Assembly: GCF_014193845.1 (NCBI RefSeq) | Contig: NZ_JACHZX010000003.1 | Location: 744,001 to 808,000, forward strand | DNA length: 64,000 nt | DNA from: Sphingomonas sp. BK345 | Lineage (GTDB): Bacteria; Pseudomonadota; Alphaproteobacteria; Sphingomonadales; Sphingomonadaceae | Reading direction: 5' to 3' | Part shown: positions 16,589 through 25,288 of the stretch, one piece after another | Layout of the letters: each line of letters starts with the position of its first letter | Numbering within the stretch: the stretch's first letter is position 1 | Translations under genes and position numbers: made by a program | The notes under the pieces: model-generated | The model's input: the letters and a program-made list of their open reading frames with translations, nothing else | Told to the model about the DNA's origin: nothing | Databases searched by the model: none

Positions 16589-17722
16589 TCACGCGCGCGC
16601 GGGCGCCTCCGCCAGCGCGCGCGCGATCGCTTCGTGCAGCGGCTTGGGGCGATAGTCGACGTCATAGGGGCAGGGGCGGCGCGGCGCCTTGTCGGGGCGC
16701 GGCTCGAACGGCCCGATCCAGCTGAAGCGGTCGCACAGCCCCCAGGCGAGCACGTCGCGCAGCCCCGGGTAGCTCAGCGTCACGTCGAGGTAGCGGCGCG
16801 CGTAATCGGCCACGCCGCGGTCGCGCGCGGCGTCCTCGGCGGGCAGGCCGTTGTCACGCACGTCGAACTCGGTGATCAGCAGGCGATAGCCCATCGCGGT
16901 CACCGCATCGAGGAAGCGCCGCCACTCGCCCTCGTAGGCGCGCGCACTCGCCGCGGTGTCGCTGCCGGCGGTGACAATGTGCGATTGCAGCCCGAGCAAG
17001 TCGACCGGCGTGCCGCGCCGGCGAAAGCCCTCCAGCAGCCGCAGGACGCCGGCGCGATGCGCCGCATTGCCCGGCTCCCAGCTCATGTAATCGTTGTAGA
17101 CCAGCTCGGCGTGCGGGGCGGCCGCGCGCGCGGTGCGGAAGGCGAGGTCGAGCGTGGCCTCGGTGCCGCCGAGCGCCTGGCTGAGCGCGGTCTCCTCCAG
17201 CGCGCCGGTCTCGGGCGTCACTGCCTCGTTGACGACGTCGTAGCTGGTGATGCGTGTGCCGTAGCGGCGCGTGACGGTCTCGATATGCTGGCGCAGGATG
17301 CGCGCCGCCTCGGTCGCGGGACGCGCGCCGAAATCATGCGCCTCGAGCCAGCGCGGCATCCACTTGCGCCTCTGCCACAGCAGGTTGTGCCCGCGCAGCG
17401 CCATGTGCTCGCGCGCCGCATAGTCGGCGATCCGGTCGAAGGCGGCGAAGTTGAAGCGATCGGGGGCAGGGCGCAGGTGCTGCCACTTCATCTCATTCTC
17501 GGCGACCAGCACGCCGCAGTCGGCGCGCAGCAGCGCGGCGTAGCGCGGATTGTCCGCCGAGGCGCCCTGCGGCCGGCCCGACACTGCCGAACCGAAGCGA
17601 AAGCCGCGCCGGCGTGCGACCGCGTCGAGCCCGGGCGGGCCGCTCGCGCCGGTGGCGGCACCCGTCGCCAGTGCGGCGGTGAGCGCCGCCAGTCCCTCGC
17701 GTCGTGTCGGCGACCAGCTCAT
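16589..17722 (-). CDS. GH10 endo-beta-1,4-xylanase, probably exported
   Basis: A 377-residue glycoside hydrolase family 10 enzyme that would cut xylan backbones with retention. The N-terminus (SPTRREGLAALTAALATGAATGA) looks like a Tat or Sec signal. Family motifs are in order: ENEMKW (75-80), RGHNLLW (110-116), the acid/base Glu166 in DVVNEAV, NDYMSWE, GLQSHI and the nucleophile Glu285 in LLITEFDV. The C-terminal WGLCDRFSW is the usual substrate-binding end. ATG 17722 was chosen for the signal and normal length; a longer reading frame continues into the upstream GH9 gene in another frame. It follows GH9 by 14 bases, so the two are one transcript. Confidence 0.94.
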   Translation of the reverse strand: MSWSPTRREGLAALTAALATGAATGASGPPGLDAVARRRGFRFGSAVSGRPQGASADNPRYAALLRADCGVLVAENEMKWQHLRPAPDRFNFAAFDRIADYAAREHMALRGHNLLWQRRKWMPRWLEAHDFGARPATEAARILRQHIETVTRRYGTRITSYDVVNEAVTPETGALEETALSQALGGTEATLDLAFRTARAAAPHAELVYNDYMSWEPGNAAHRAGVLRLLEGFRRRGTPVDLLGLQSHIVTAGSDTAASARAYEGEWRRFLDAVTAMGYRLLITEFDVRDNGLPAEDAARDRGVADYARRYLDVTLSYPGLRDVLAWGLCDRFSWIGPFEPRPDKAPRRPCPYDVDYRPKPLHEAIARALAEAPARA

Positions 17723-17736
17723 GCGCGGCTCCCTCG

Positions 17737-19569
17737 TCAGTGGCGGCGCAGGAGGCGCTCGCGTGGTTCGTCGAGCGCTGAAGCGACCCAGAGCAGCGGC
17801 GCGTTCCAGTTGATCGCCACCTCGTTGAGCGCATAGGCGCGGATATCGTCGGTCCAGCAGCGCTGCGGCGCGCAACTGCCCTTCATCTTGGCCGCGATCG
17901 GGTCCGCCATCGCGGTCGAGTTGGGGCCGCCGGAGACCACGCCGGGTGGCGGGCCGGGCAAAGTGGCGTCGAGCTGGTGCGCCCAGAAGCGGTGGTGCGG
18001 GTTGGTCAGCGGTCGCGCGCCGAAGCCCGAGACATAGCTCTGGTCGAGCGGATTGCGGCCGAGCACATAATCCATCGCGTCGACCATGCCGTCGCGGTAG
18101 CGCGTCGCCCCGGTGAGCCGCTGCGCCACGCCGAGGATCATCGCCCGGTTGAGGATCACCGCGTTCGACCCCCAGGGGTAATCGAGCGTGGCATAGGGGA
18201 TGCGATAGCCGCTGCGCGCTTCCTCGGCGAGCAAGCCGTCGGCCGCGGCGATCAGCCCGGCGCGCGCGGGTATCGCCGCGCTCGCCGGCACACCCGCGAC
18301 GGTGGCGAGCGTGATCGTGCCGAGCGCGGCGACATGCCCCCAGTCGGGCGCGTGCACCGGCGCGGCGTGCGACGGCGAGTGTTGCAGCGCCGTGGCGAAC
18401 ACCGGCTCGCGCGTCGTGGCGTACAACTCGGCTGCGGCCCAGTAGAATTCGTCGCTCACGTCGTCGTCGCCGTAGCCGCCGCTGCCCGTGAAGCTGCTGG
18501 TGGCATAGACCTGCGGCTGGCGTTGCGCGGCGGCATAGGCGCGGCGCGCGGCGGCGAGGCAGGTCGCGCTGAAGCCAGGATCGATGGTGCGCCAGATGCG
18601 CGCGCACTGCGCCGCCGTCGCCGCCAGGTTGAGCGTCGCGGCGGTGGTCGGCGGGTAGAGCAGCCGGTCCTCGCGGTCGTCGGCGGGGCGGGTCGGCAGC
18701 GCGGTCCAGCGGCGGTCGGCGACCTTCTGGTGCGCCATGCCGCCGGCGTCGATCGTCCGGAAGGCGCGCGCGCCTGCGCCGCCGGAGGCGCCGACAGGCA
18801 CGGTCGCGCGCGCGCCGTCCGGGATCTGCATCGCCAGCAGGAAGCGCATCTCCCAGCGCGCCTCGTCGAGCAGGTCGTCGACGCCGTTGCCGCTCTCGGG
18901 CAGGTTGCCGCGACCGTCGGCGAAGGGGAAGCGGCCGGCGCGTGCCTCGCGCTCGTACAGGTTCTGCAGCGTCCAGAGCGCGATGCCGCCGTTGACGACA
19001 TATTTGCCGTGGTCGCCCGCGTCATACCAGCCGCCGGTGACGTCGAGGCGATAGTCGCACCCGGCCCAGCGCATGCCGCGCTCGTCCGCGCCGGAGAAGC
19101 AGGGGGCGATCTCCTCGGCGTGGCCGGCGGGTCGCGCCCAGCGCGGATCGCCGGCGTAGCGCGGCTCGATCGCGATGCCCGCGCGCGTCTGGTAGAAATA
19201 GTGGAGCGCGGCCGCGGCGAGCGGCGCGTAGAGATCGGCGCCGACGACGAAGGGCCGGCTGGTCTCTCCCGCGACCGACAGCCGATAGGTGCCCGGCGCG
19301 GTGAGGCGCGCGAGATCGACGAGGTGGACGTGATCGCCCGACGCGGCGTCGTCGCCGATGAGCAGAGTTTTGCCAGACGCGACGACGCCGCCGCGCGCGT
19401 CGCGCGCGGTCCAGCGAAGCGGCGTCGTCGACGCGGCCGCAACGATCGCGCGCTTGGCGCCATCGGGCAGGAAGCCGAGCTGATTGAGGTGGATCGCGGC
19501 TTGTGGCGGGGCCGCACCAATCGAGGAAGCGGCGACCAACGCGATCGGGACGAGGGGGCGAAGGTTCAT
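17737..19569 (-). CDS. GH9 endoglucanase (cellulase) with N-terminal Ig-like domain
   Basis: A 610-residue inverting glycoside hydrolase. A short signal peptide is followed by an N-terminal Ig-like CelD_N domain (about 25-110; IHLNQLGFLP, YRLSVAG). The GH9 barrel holds the catalytic aspartates D183/D186 in GGWYDAGDHGKY, the His motif NPHHRFWAHQLD and the acid Glu583 in LNEVAINWNAPLLW close to the C-terminus. Likely substrates are beta-1,4-glucans or mixed-linkage/xyloglucan backbones. First gene of a GH9-GH10 pair on the minus strand facing the large TonB receptor. Confidence 0.93.
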   Translation of the reverse strand: MNLRPLVPIALVAASSIGAAPPQAAIHLNQLGFLPDGAKRAIVAAASTTPLRWTARDARGGVVASGKTLLIGDDAASGDHVHLVDLARLTAPGTYRLSVAGETSRPFVVGADLYAPLAAAALHYFYQTRAGIAIEPRYAGDPRWARPAGHAEEIAPCFSGADERGMRWAGCDYRLDVTGGWYDAGDHGKYVVNGGIALWTLQNLYEREARAGRFPFADGRGNLPESGNGVDDLLDEARWEMRFLLAMQIPDGARATVPVGASGGAGARAFRTIDAGGMAHQKVADRRWTALPTRPADDREDRLLYPPTTAATLNLAATAAQCARIWRTIDPGFSATCLAAARRAYAAAQRQPQVYATSSFTGSGGYGDDDVSDEFYWAAAELYATTREPVFATALQHSPSHAAPVHAPDWGHVAALGTITLATVAGVPASAAIPARAGLIAAADGLLAEEARSGYRIPYATLDYPWGSNAVILNRAMILGVAQRLTGATRYRDGMVDAMDYVLGRNPLDQSYVSGFGARPLTNPHHRFWAHQLDATLPGPPPGVVSGGPNSTAMADPIAAKMKGSCAPQRCWTDDIRAYALNEVAINWNAPLLWVASALDEPRERLLRRH

Positions 19570-19992
19570 GCCCTCACTCTATGAGCGCGCGCGGGAAAGG
19601 GGAATGGTGACGGATCAAGCACCGGAGCGCTACTCGCCAATCACGAGCCTCTTATTCGTTCGACGGCGCGATCGCTTCATTGGGACGGCAGGTGTCATCC
19701 TTTTCAGCCGAAGCAGTGATGCTCTTATCTGTGCAAGCCTGAGATAACGACATGAACGCGCGGGCGGAGCCGGAGAGTTCTTCGCATTCCCCCGGCGACC
19801 GGTGATGGGTCGTCACTCGTCGATCGGAGGTTGTCTCCTCAGAGTCGTTCGCGCAGCGACGCGGTGATGGTCTCACCGAGCGGATCGATGCGATCGGTCT
19901 GGCACTGGCCGAGGGGGAGCCGCTGCCGATCCTGATCCTGAAAAGCATCGCAACGGCAAGACAAAAAAGCAGCTTTGCTCCGCGTTCTTCAT
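19570..19992. other. 423-bp gap with no convincing gene
   Basis: Between the start of GH9 and the stop of the ferredoxin reductase. A minus-strand ORF at 19652-20038 has irregular composition and overlaps the reductase end. The plus strand has a short stretch (about 19950-20110) whose codons look protein-like (KHRNGKTKKQ, RIGGWPSLWKHF), possibly a gene relic, but no family was recognised. The GH9 promoter should lie near 19570-19650. Confidence 0.4.
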
Positions 19993-21267
19993 TCAGATGC
20001 GCGAACGCATCGGCGGATGGCCTTCGCTTTGGAAGCACTTCGAGAGATCGACGGTCGAGTCGGCGATCATGTCGGATCGTACATCGGCGCCTGATTCGAT
20101 CAGCTTTCGTCCCTGCATATAGTCCTTGGTGGCGTTGACGCAGTCGAGCGCGACGACCCGGCCGTTGCGAAGGTAAATCACCGAGAAGGAGCGAGCGTCG
20201 ATCGCTCCGCGTAAGACCGCGAGATCGTGTCCCGCGGCGAGCCCCACCGTCTGTAGCCGCAGATCATATTGGTTCGACCAGAACCACGGCACTGCGTAAT
20301 AGGGATGCGCGACCCCGGCGATCGAGCGCGCGACCGTGCCCGCCATGTCATTGGCGTTCTGCACCGATTCCAAGCGGATCCGCGCACCGTCGGCGAAGGC
20401 GTTGGCGTGCGTGGCGCAATCGCCGATGGCGTAGACGCCGGGCAGGCTGGTCCGGCACACGGCGTCGACCTCCACGCCGTTGCTGCCGCGCGCGCCGGCG
20501 GCGAGGAGCGGTGCCACCGCCGGTACGATGCCGACCCCGACGATCACCAGGTCGGCGGGCACCAGCTCGCCCGAGGCGAGGCGCACGCCGCAAGCGGTGC
20601 CGTCCCGACCCTCGATGCTGTGGACGGCGGTGCCGAGCCGCAGCGTCACCCCTCGCGCCCGATGCTCGGCCTCGAGGAAGCGCGCCAGCATTGTCCCCGA
20701 CATGCGCGCGAGGACGTGCTGCTGCGCCTCGATCAGCGTCACCTCCTTGCCGGCGCCGACCAGCACCGCCGCCGCCTCCAGGCCGATGTAGCCGCCCCCG
20801 ATCACGACGACCTGGCGCGCCGTGGGAAGCTCGCTCGCCAGCCGATCGGCGTCGGCGCGCGATCGCATCGAATGCACCCGCGCGAGCGCGGCACCCGGGC
20901 AGTCGAGCCGGCGCGCCGCCCCGCCGGTCGCCCAGACGAGGCGGCGATAGCCGATGCTGGTGCCGTCCGCCGCGGTGACCCGCCGCGCCGCGGGATCCAC
21001 CGCGTCGATCCGGCAGCCGGGACGGAGATCGACCGCCTTCTCCTGCCAGAAGGCGGCCGGCCGGATCAGCAGGCGCTCGAAGCTCTTCTCGCCGGCGAGG
21101 TACGCCTTGCTCAGCGGCGGTCGCTCATAGGGCAGCTCGGGCTCGTCCCCGATCAGCGCGATCGTGCCCTGGTAGCGGAGCTGGCGCAGCGCGATCGCGG
21201 TCTGGGCACCGGCCTGGCCAGCGCCCACGATCACGACATCATAATCACTCACCGTCGCCCCGCTCAC
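19993..21267 (-). CDS. FAD-dependent NAD(P)H:ferredoxin reductase
   Basis: A 424-residue reductase of the rhodocoxin/putidaredoxin reductase type. It has an FAD motif VVIVGAGQAGAQ near the N-terminus, ELPYERPPLSKAYL, a second dinucleotide motif for NAD(P)H at VVVIGGGYIGLEAA (about 150), and the FAD-contacting GVYAIGDCA. The C-terminal WFWSNQYDLRLQTVG is characteristic of the group. It passes electrons from NADH to a [2Fe-2S] ferredoxin, here encoded 10 bases upstream (21278-21595). The GTG at 21267 is the likely start, with a second GTG 15 bases in. Such pairs usually feed a cytochrome P450 or Rieske oxygenase; no P450 gene is in the window. Confidence 0.92.
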   Translation of the reverse strand: MSGATVSDYDVVIVGAGQAGAQTAIALRQLRYQGTIALIGDEPELPYERPPLSKAYLAGEKSFERLLIRPAAFWQEKAVDLRPGCRIDAVDPAARRVTAADGTSIGYRRLVWATGGAARRLDCPGAALARVHSMRSRADADRLASELPTARQVVVIGGGYIGLEAAAVLVGAGKEVTLIEAQQHVLARMSGTMLARFLEAEHRARGVTLRLGTAVHSIEGRDGTACGVRLASGELVPADLVIVGVGIVPAVAPLLAAGARGSNGVEVDAVCRTSLPGVYAIGDCATHANAFADGARIRLESVQNANDMAGTVARSIAGVAHPYYAVPWFWSNQYDLRLQTVGLAAGHDLAVLRGAIDARSFSVIYLRNGRVVALDCVNATKDYMQGRKLIESGADVRSDMIADSTVDLSKCFQSEGHPPMRSRI

Positions 21268-21277
21268 CGCCGCGCGC

Positions 21278-21595
21278 TCACCACTCGGGGGCGATCGTCA
21301 CGCGAAGGCCGTCGAGCCGCTCGTCGAAGGCGATCTGGCAGCCCAGCCGCGACGTCGGCGCGACCCGGTCGAGTCCGTCGAGCAGGTCGCGCTCGGCCTC
21401 GCTGGGCGGCGGCAGGGTGATCGCCTGCGCCGGATCGACGATGACGTGACAGGTCGCGCAGGAGAGCGAGCCACCGCACGCCGCCAGCAGCTCGTCGATG
21501 CCGTTGTCGCGGATCACCTCCATCACCGAGAGACCGGCAACGGCGGGGAGCGGGCGCGTCGCGCCGTCGCGGGTGGTCACGATCAGAGAGGCCAT
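21278..21595 (-). CDS. [2Fe-2S] ferredoxin, adrenodoxin type
   Basis: A 105-residue electron-transfer protein. The cluster ligands are visible as C-x5-C-x2-C (ACGGSLSCATCHV) and a distant Cys in SRLGCQI, the adrenodoxin/putidaredoxin arrangement rather than the plant type. The negatively charged PPPSEAERDLLDGLD segment is the usual docking helix. It starts at ATG 21595 after a weak ribosome binding site and is followed by its reductase after a short spacer. It would shuttle electrons to an oxygenase encoded elsewhere. Confidence 0.93.
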   Translation of the reverse strand: MASLIVTTRDGATRPLPAVAGLSVMEVIRDNGIDELLAACGGSLSCATCHVIVDPAQAITLPPPSEAERDLLDGLDRVAPTSRLGCQIAFDERLDGLRVTIAPEW

Positions 21596-21657
21596 ACGTC
21601 ATTCCTGTTGAAGGTGAAGGGGCGACCGGCCGGCGCGCGAGACGCGCTCGGCGGCGA

Positions 21658-24105
21658 TCAATAATGGTATCTGAAGTCGATCCCGACCCGGCGCGGAGTC
21701 AGCACGCCGCGCGCGTAATAGCGCTCCACCACGTCGGTGCGGACCTGGTTGAACGACGAGATGTCGTTGCTGATCGCCGTCTCGGCATATTTGTTGGTGA
21801 GATTGTCGGCGAAGAGTCCGACCTCGAACTGCTTGCCGACATAGTTGAGCGAGGCGCTGTGGGTGACGTAGCCGGGGATCGCCTCGCCGTTGCCGCGCAG
21901 TCCGACGCGCGAGTAGATGTCGCCACGATAGACCGTCGCCCAGATCGCCTCTATCTTGCGATCCTGGCCGAGCGCATGGCTGTAGATGACCTGCGCGCTG
22001 CCCGAGTTCTTGGCCGAGCCCGGCAGGCGATCCCCCTCGACGGCGTCGTAGCGGACCCCCTGGCTGACCACGAGCCCGGTGACGTCCTGGGTGAGGTGCG
22101 CGTCGACGTAGGAGTAGGTGCCGATCACGGTCAGCTCGGACAGCGGGCGCAGAGTGGCCTGCACGTCGAAGCCGCGCGAGACCGCGTCGGCGCCGTTCAC
22201 CGTGATGCCGATCGCGCCGTTGACGGTCTGGCTCGGCACCTGCACCCCGCTCCAGTTGATCTCATAGCCATCGACGGTGAGCTGGAGGCGCCGGTCGAAG
22301 AGGCTGGCGCGCAGGCCGATCTCCTTGTTGCGGGTGCGGTCGGGCCCGTAGACCAGTTCATTCGGCAGCGCGCAGAGGTTCTGCCCGGCGGGCAGCGGCT
22401 GGAGGCAGGGCACGACGCGATTGACCCCGCCGACGCGATAGCCGGTCGAATAGGTGGCATAGGCGAGCAGCCCCTCGCCGAACTTGTAGGAGGTGTTGGC
22501 CTTCAACACGAGGCCGTCCTTGGAGGTGTCGCCGGTGCGGATCCGGCTCGGGTCGATCGTGAACGAGGGATAGGGCATGCGGGTGAGCCCGCCACCGAAC
22601 AAGGGGGTGTCGGAGCCGCCGCTGACGTCCGCGTCATATTTGAAATAGCGCAGGCCGCCGGTCACCTGCCACGCTTGGGTAAGGTGCAGCGTGCCCTCGC
22701 CATAGACGGCCTTCTCCACGGTCTTGCTGTTGACCTGCGAGATATATTCTAGGTTGTCGGGACGCGGGATGTCGAAATACTGCGCGAAGCCGGGCGTATA
22801 TTCCTGCCGGTTACTGTCGAATTTAAGTCGGTTATAGAAGCCGCCGATCACCCAGTTCACCGGTCCACCGTGCGTCGAGACGAGCCGGACCTCCTGGTTG
22901 AACTGCTTATAATGCTGCTCATTGTCGGCATAGGAGGAGAATTGAGGAAAGGCCTCGTAGCCATAGTCGAGATCGAGCAGCAGGTCGGTGTTGTCGTCGA
23001 CCGAGGTGATATGCTGCTTGGTGTACGCCGTGGTGCTGACGAGCTGCGCGATGCCGCCCAGGTTGATGTCGAACTCGGCGGCGAACAGGTCGGCGTCGCG
23101 CTCGACCGGCTCGAGATAGCGCCATGGTCCCTCATAGCGGCCGGTGCCGAGCACGCCCGCGCCATTCGCCTGGCGCCCGCCCGTCCTGGTGTTCTGGTGT
23201 GCGTAGGTCAGATACGCCTTGATGTCGGGATTATACTCCAGCAGCAATTGATTGCGCGTGGTGAAGGTGTGTTCGTAGTTCACATCCTTCTTGCGCTTGA
23301 AGTTGCTGCCGTAATTGCCCGTGTCGAGCGAGCCGGTCGAGCTCTCGGTGGCGCGGCCGGGCTGCGGGTCGGACACGCCGGGCTCTTGCAGCAGATAATT
23401 GTAATCGATGAAGCCGGCGTTGGCGTAATAGCCGGTGGCGGTGCGGAAGGCGATGTGGTCGCGCACGATCGGCACGTTGAGCGCGACGTCGCCGACCGCG
23501 CCGAAATCGTCCGAATAGGATTGCGCGTAGCCGCGGCCATGGACGTCGAGGCTGAGGCGATCGGTCTCGGGCCGATTGGGCAGGTAGCGCACCGCCCCGG
23601 CGAGAGTGCCGAGCCCGTAGAGCGTGCCCTGCGGCCCCTGGAGGACCTCGACACGGTTGATGTCGATCAGCTTGAAGTCGAGGTAGAGCGGCACCTCGCC
23701 GAGATAGACCCCCACCGCATTGCCGCTGTCGGCGCCGCCGACGCTGGTGTCGCCCGAGGCGATGCCGCGCAGGATGATCGCGCCGGTCGAGCCCGGGCCG
23801 GTGTCCGCGACCGTGACGCCGGGCGTGAACGAGGCGAGCGAGCGGATGTCGTCGAGCCGCTGCGACGCGATCGTCTCGGCCGATACCGCACTGATGTTGA
23901 TCGGCGCGTCCTGCAGCGTCGTGCGCCGCCGGCTGCCGGTGACGACGATCTCATTTCCGTCGACCGACGCCGCGGCGGTGTCGCCGGGTTCGGTCACGAC
24001 CGGGGCGACGCCGGTCGCGGCCTCCTGCGCCAGCGCCGGTCCACCGGCGACGCCCATCAGCGCGGTCGCGCACAGCAACCCTGCGCGGGAGAAACGTCCT
24101 GCCAT
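21658..24105 (-). CDS. TonB-dependent receptor
   Basis: An 815-residue outer-membrane receptor. A signal peptide (MAGRFSRAGLLCATALMGVAGGPALA) is followed by a TonB box (NEIVVTGSRRR) and a plug with LQDAPINISAVSAETI, LASFTPGVTVADTG, VEVLQGPQGTLYG and LAGAVRYLPNRP. The barrel ends FRYHY, aromatic-terminated as expected. This LQDAPINISAVS class is abundant in sphingomonads and often linked to hydrophobic or aromatic compounds. ATG 24105 is preferred over TTG 24117 because the signal peptide then begins normally. Its stop lies 62 bases before the ferredoxin, so the three genes may be one unit importing an oxygenase substrate. Ligand unknown. Confidence 0.92.
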   Translation of the reverse strand: MAGRFSRAGLLCATALMGVAGGPALAQEAATGVAPVVTEPGDTAAASVDGNEIVVTGSRRRTTLQDAPINISAVSAETIASQRLDDIRSLASFTPGVTVADTGPGSTGAIILRGIASGDTSVGGADSGNAVGVYLGEVPLYLDFKLIDINRVEVLQGPQGTLYGLGTLAGAVRYLPNRPETDRLSLDVHGRGYAQSYSDDFGAVGDVALNVPIVRDHIAFRTATGYYANAGFIDYNYLLQEPGVSDPQPGRATESSTGSLDTGNYGSNFKRKKDVNYEHTFTTRNQLLLEYNPDIKAYLTYAHQNTRTGGRQANGAGVLGTGRYEGPWRYLEPVERDADLFAAEFDINLGGIAQLVSTTAYTKQHITSVDDNTDLLLDLDYGYEAFPQFSSYADNEQHYKQFNQEVRLVSTHGGPVNWVIGGFYNRLKFDSNRQEYTPGFAQYFDIPRPDNLEYISQVNSKTVEKAVYGEGTLHLTQAWQVTGGLRYFKYDADVSGGSDTPLFGGGLTRMPYPSFTIDPSRIRTGDTSKDGLVLKANTSYKFGEGLLAYATYSTGYRVGGVNRVVPCLQPLPAGQNLCALPNELVYGPDRTRNKEIGLRASLFDRRLQLTVDGYEINWSGVQVPSQTVNGAIGITVNGADAVSRGFDVQATLRPLSELTVIGTYSYVDAHLTQDVTGLVVSQGVRYDAVEGDRLPGSAKNSGSAQVIYSHALGQDRKIEAIWATVYRGDIYSRVGLRGNGEAIPGYVTHSASLNYVGKQFEVGLFADNLTNKYAETAISNDISSFNQVRTDVVERYYARGVLTPRRVGIDFRYHY

Positions 24106-24230
24106 CAAAGCCCCCAATCGATACGTTGAACGAGCCGCCCCTCCGCGACTGTCGGCCCGCGTCGGCGCCTCGCCCGGGCCCGATCGCTGCGATGCGAGAT
24201 TGTTGGCAGCGGCGGCAAATCGATATGGGG

Positions 24231-24276
24231 CGTTTGACGTAAGCGCTCCCGCCGACGCTCGCCCCTACGTCAAACG
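24231..24276. promoter_or_regulatory. Inverted repeat with TTGACGTA half-sites between divergent genes
   Basis: CGTTTGACGTA (24231-24241) and its exact complement TACGTCAAACG (24266-24276) are separated by 24 bases, in the 212-base gap between the receptor (minus) and the small secreted protein (plus). The centre contains AAGCGCT. It could be a two-site operator or two divergent -35 regions. Similar GACGTA palindromes lie near both sterol-desaturase genes. Confidence 0.4.
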
Positions 24277-24317
24277 GCGCATGTCGGACGCGTCGGGTCG
24301 CAGGCTATGCCGATCAC

Positions 24318-24707
24318 ATGGTCCGATCCCTCTTTCTCGCGCTGACCGGCTGCGCCGTCCTCTCGGCCGGACTGTCGGCGTCGCCGGCGGCAGCGGAGCG
24401 CGCGGCCAGCGCGCGGCTGGTCCACTGCGGCAAGGCGACCTGCCTGCGGCTCTCGGGCCGGCGCGACGGTGCGGCGACGGAGCTGCGGGTGGACGGACGT
24501 GTCCTGTCCGTCGTCGGCGAGCGTTCCTGGCAGGTGACGGTTCCGCTCGCCCAGGCGCGGACCTGGCGGCTCACGCGCGGCTATGCGGTGCCGATCACGC
24601 TGGTCGATCGTGCGAGCGGGGCGGAGCGCATGCTGGCGGTGCCGGTGCCGCCCGGCGCGCTCGGCGCGCGCGTGGAGCTCGCGTCGCTGATCGTTCGCGC
24701 GCGCTGA
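24318..24707 (+). CDS. Small secreted protein of unknown function
   Basis: 129 residues with a clear signal peptide (MVRSLFLALTGCAVLSAGLSASPAAA). The mature part of about 100 residues has two Cys (VHCGKATC) and alternating hydrophobic strands, suggesting a small disulfide-bonded beta protein in the periplasm. No family recognised. It is divergent from the TonB receptor and 113 bases upstream of the UrcA gene. Codon use matches the neighbours, so it is probably a real gene; the opposite-strand ORF is Arg-rich and less plausible. Confidence 0.6.
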   Translation: MVRSLFLALTGCAVLSAGLSASPAAAERAASARLVHCGKATCLRLSGRRDGAATELRVDGRVLSVVGERSWQVTVPLAQARTWRLTRGYAVPITLVDRASGAERMLAVPVPPGALGARVELASLIVRAR

Positions 24708-24820
24708 TCCTGCGCGGGACGCTACGTTCTCCGCGCCTCGCTTGTGCCGGCGCGAGCGCGATCCTACATGGCTGCGACCCGATCGCCGGAGAGCGATGGG
24801 CAGCGATGCAGGAGATGAGG

Positions 24821-25150
24821 ATGAAGATCGGTCTGGCCGCATGTGCCGCATTACTGATGGCCACGCCCGCGCTCGCCGCGCCCGGCGCGGACCCGCTCTC
24901 GGCCGAGAGCAGCGTGCTTAATCTGCGCGGCCTCGATCTCACCAGCGTCGAGGGGCAGCAGCGCCTCGCCATCCGCATGGACCGGGTCGCCGACACCGTC
25001 TGCGGTCAGGGGATGAGCAGCGTCCATCTCGCGCTCGCCGCGCAGGCGCGGGAGTGCCGCACCGACGTGCTCAGCGACATGCGCAGCCGAGTCGCCGCGG
25101 CGACCGCCGCGCGCGACGCCGGCGGCGCCACGCAGCTCGCGATGCGCTGA
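24821..25150 (+). CDS. UrcA family protein
   Basis: A 109-residue secreted protein with signal peptide MKIGLAACAALLMATPALA. The mature part has the UrcA pattern: LNLRGLDLTSVEGQQRLAIRMDRVADTVC, with a second Cys in ARECRTDVL and a helical C-terminus. The family is common in sphingomonads and Caulobacter; its biochemical role is unknown. ATG 24821 was chosen over in-frame ATGs at 24806 and 24815 because GGAG (24811-24814) is six bases upstream and the signal starts there. Confidence 0.75.
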   Translation: MKIGLAACAALLMATPALAAPGADPLSAESSVLNLRGLDLTSVEGQQRLAIRMDRVADTVCGQGMSSVHLALAAQARECRTDVLSDMRSRVAAATAARDAGGATQLAMR

Positions 25151-25288
25151 CCTTTCGCGGGGCGGTTGCTCGGCGATCGCTCCCGCGGCCGCGTCGAACC
25201 TCCTTCGGGCTCCGGCGAACGCCGGAGCACGGGTCACCGGCACCGGCACGGCACCTCCGTGTCCGCAGCATTGCGACGCTCCAGCGCG

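Noticed and set aside
19652..20038. 128-codon minus-strand ORF
   Set aside because: Irregular composition, overlaps the end of the ferredoxin reductase gene, no ribosome site or family.
24106..24117. TTG start at 24117 for the TonB receptor
   Set aside because: ATG 24105 gives a normal signal peptide; the TTG form only adds MGAL in front.
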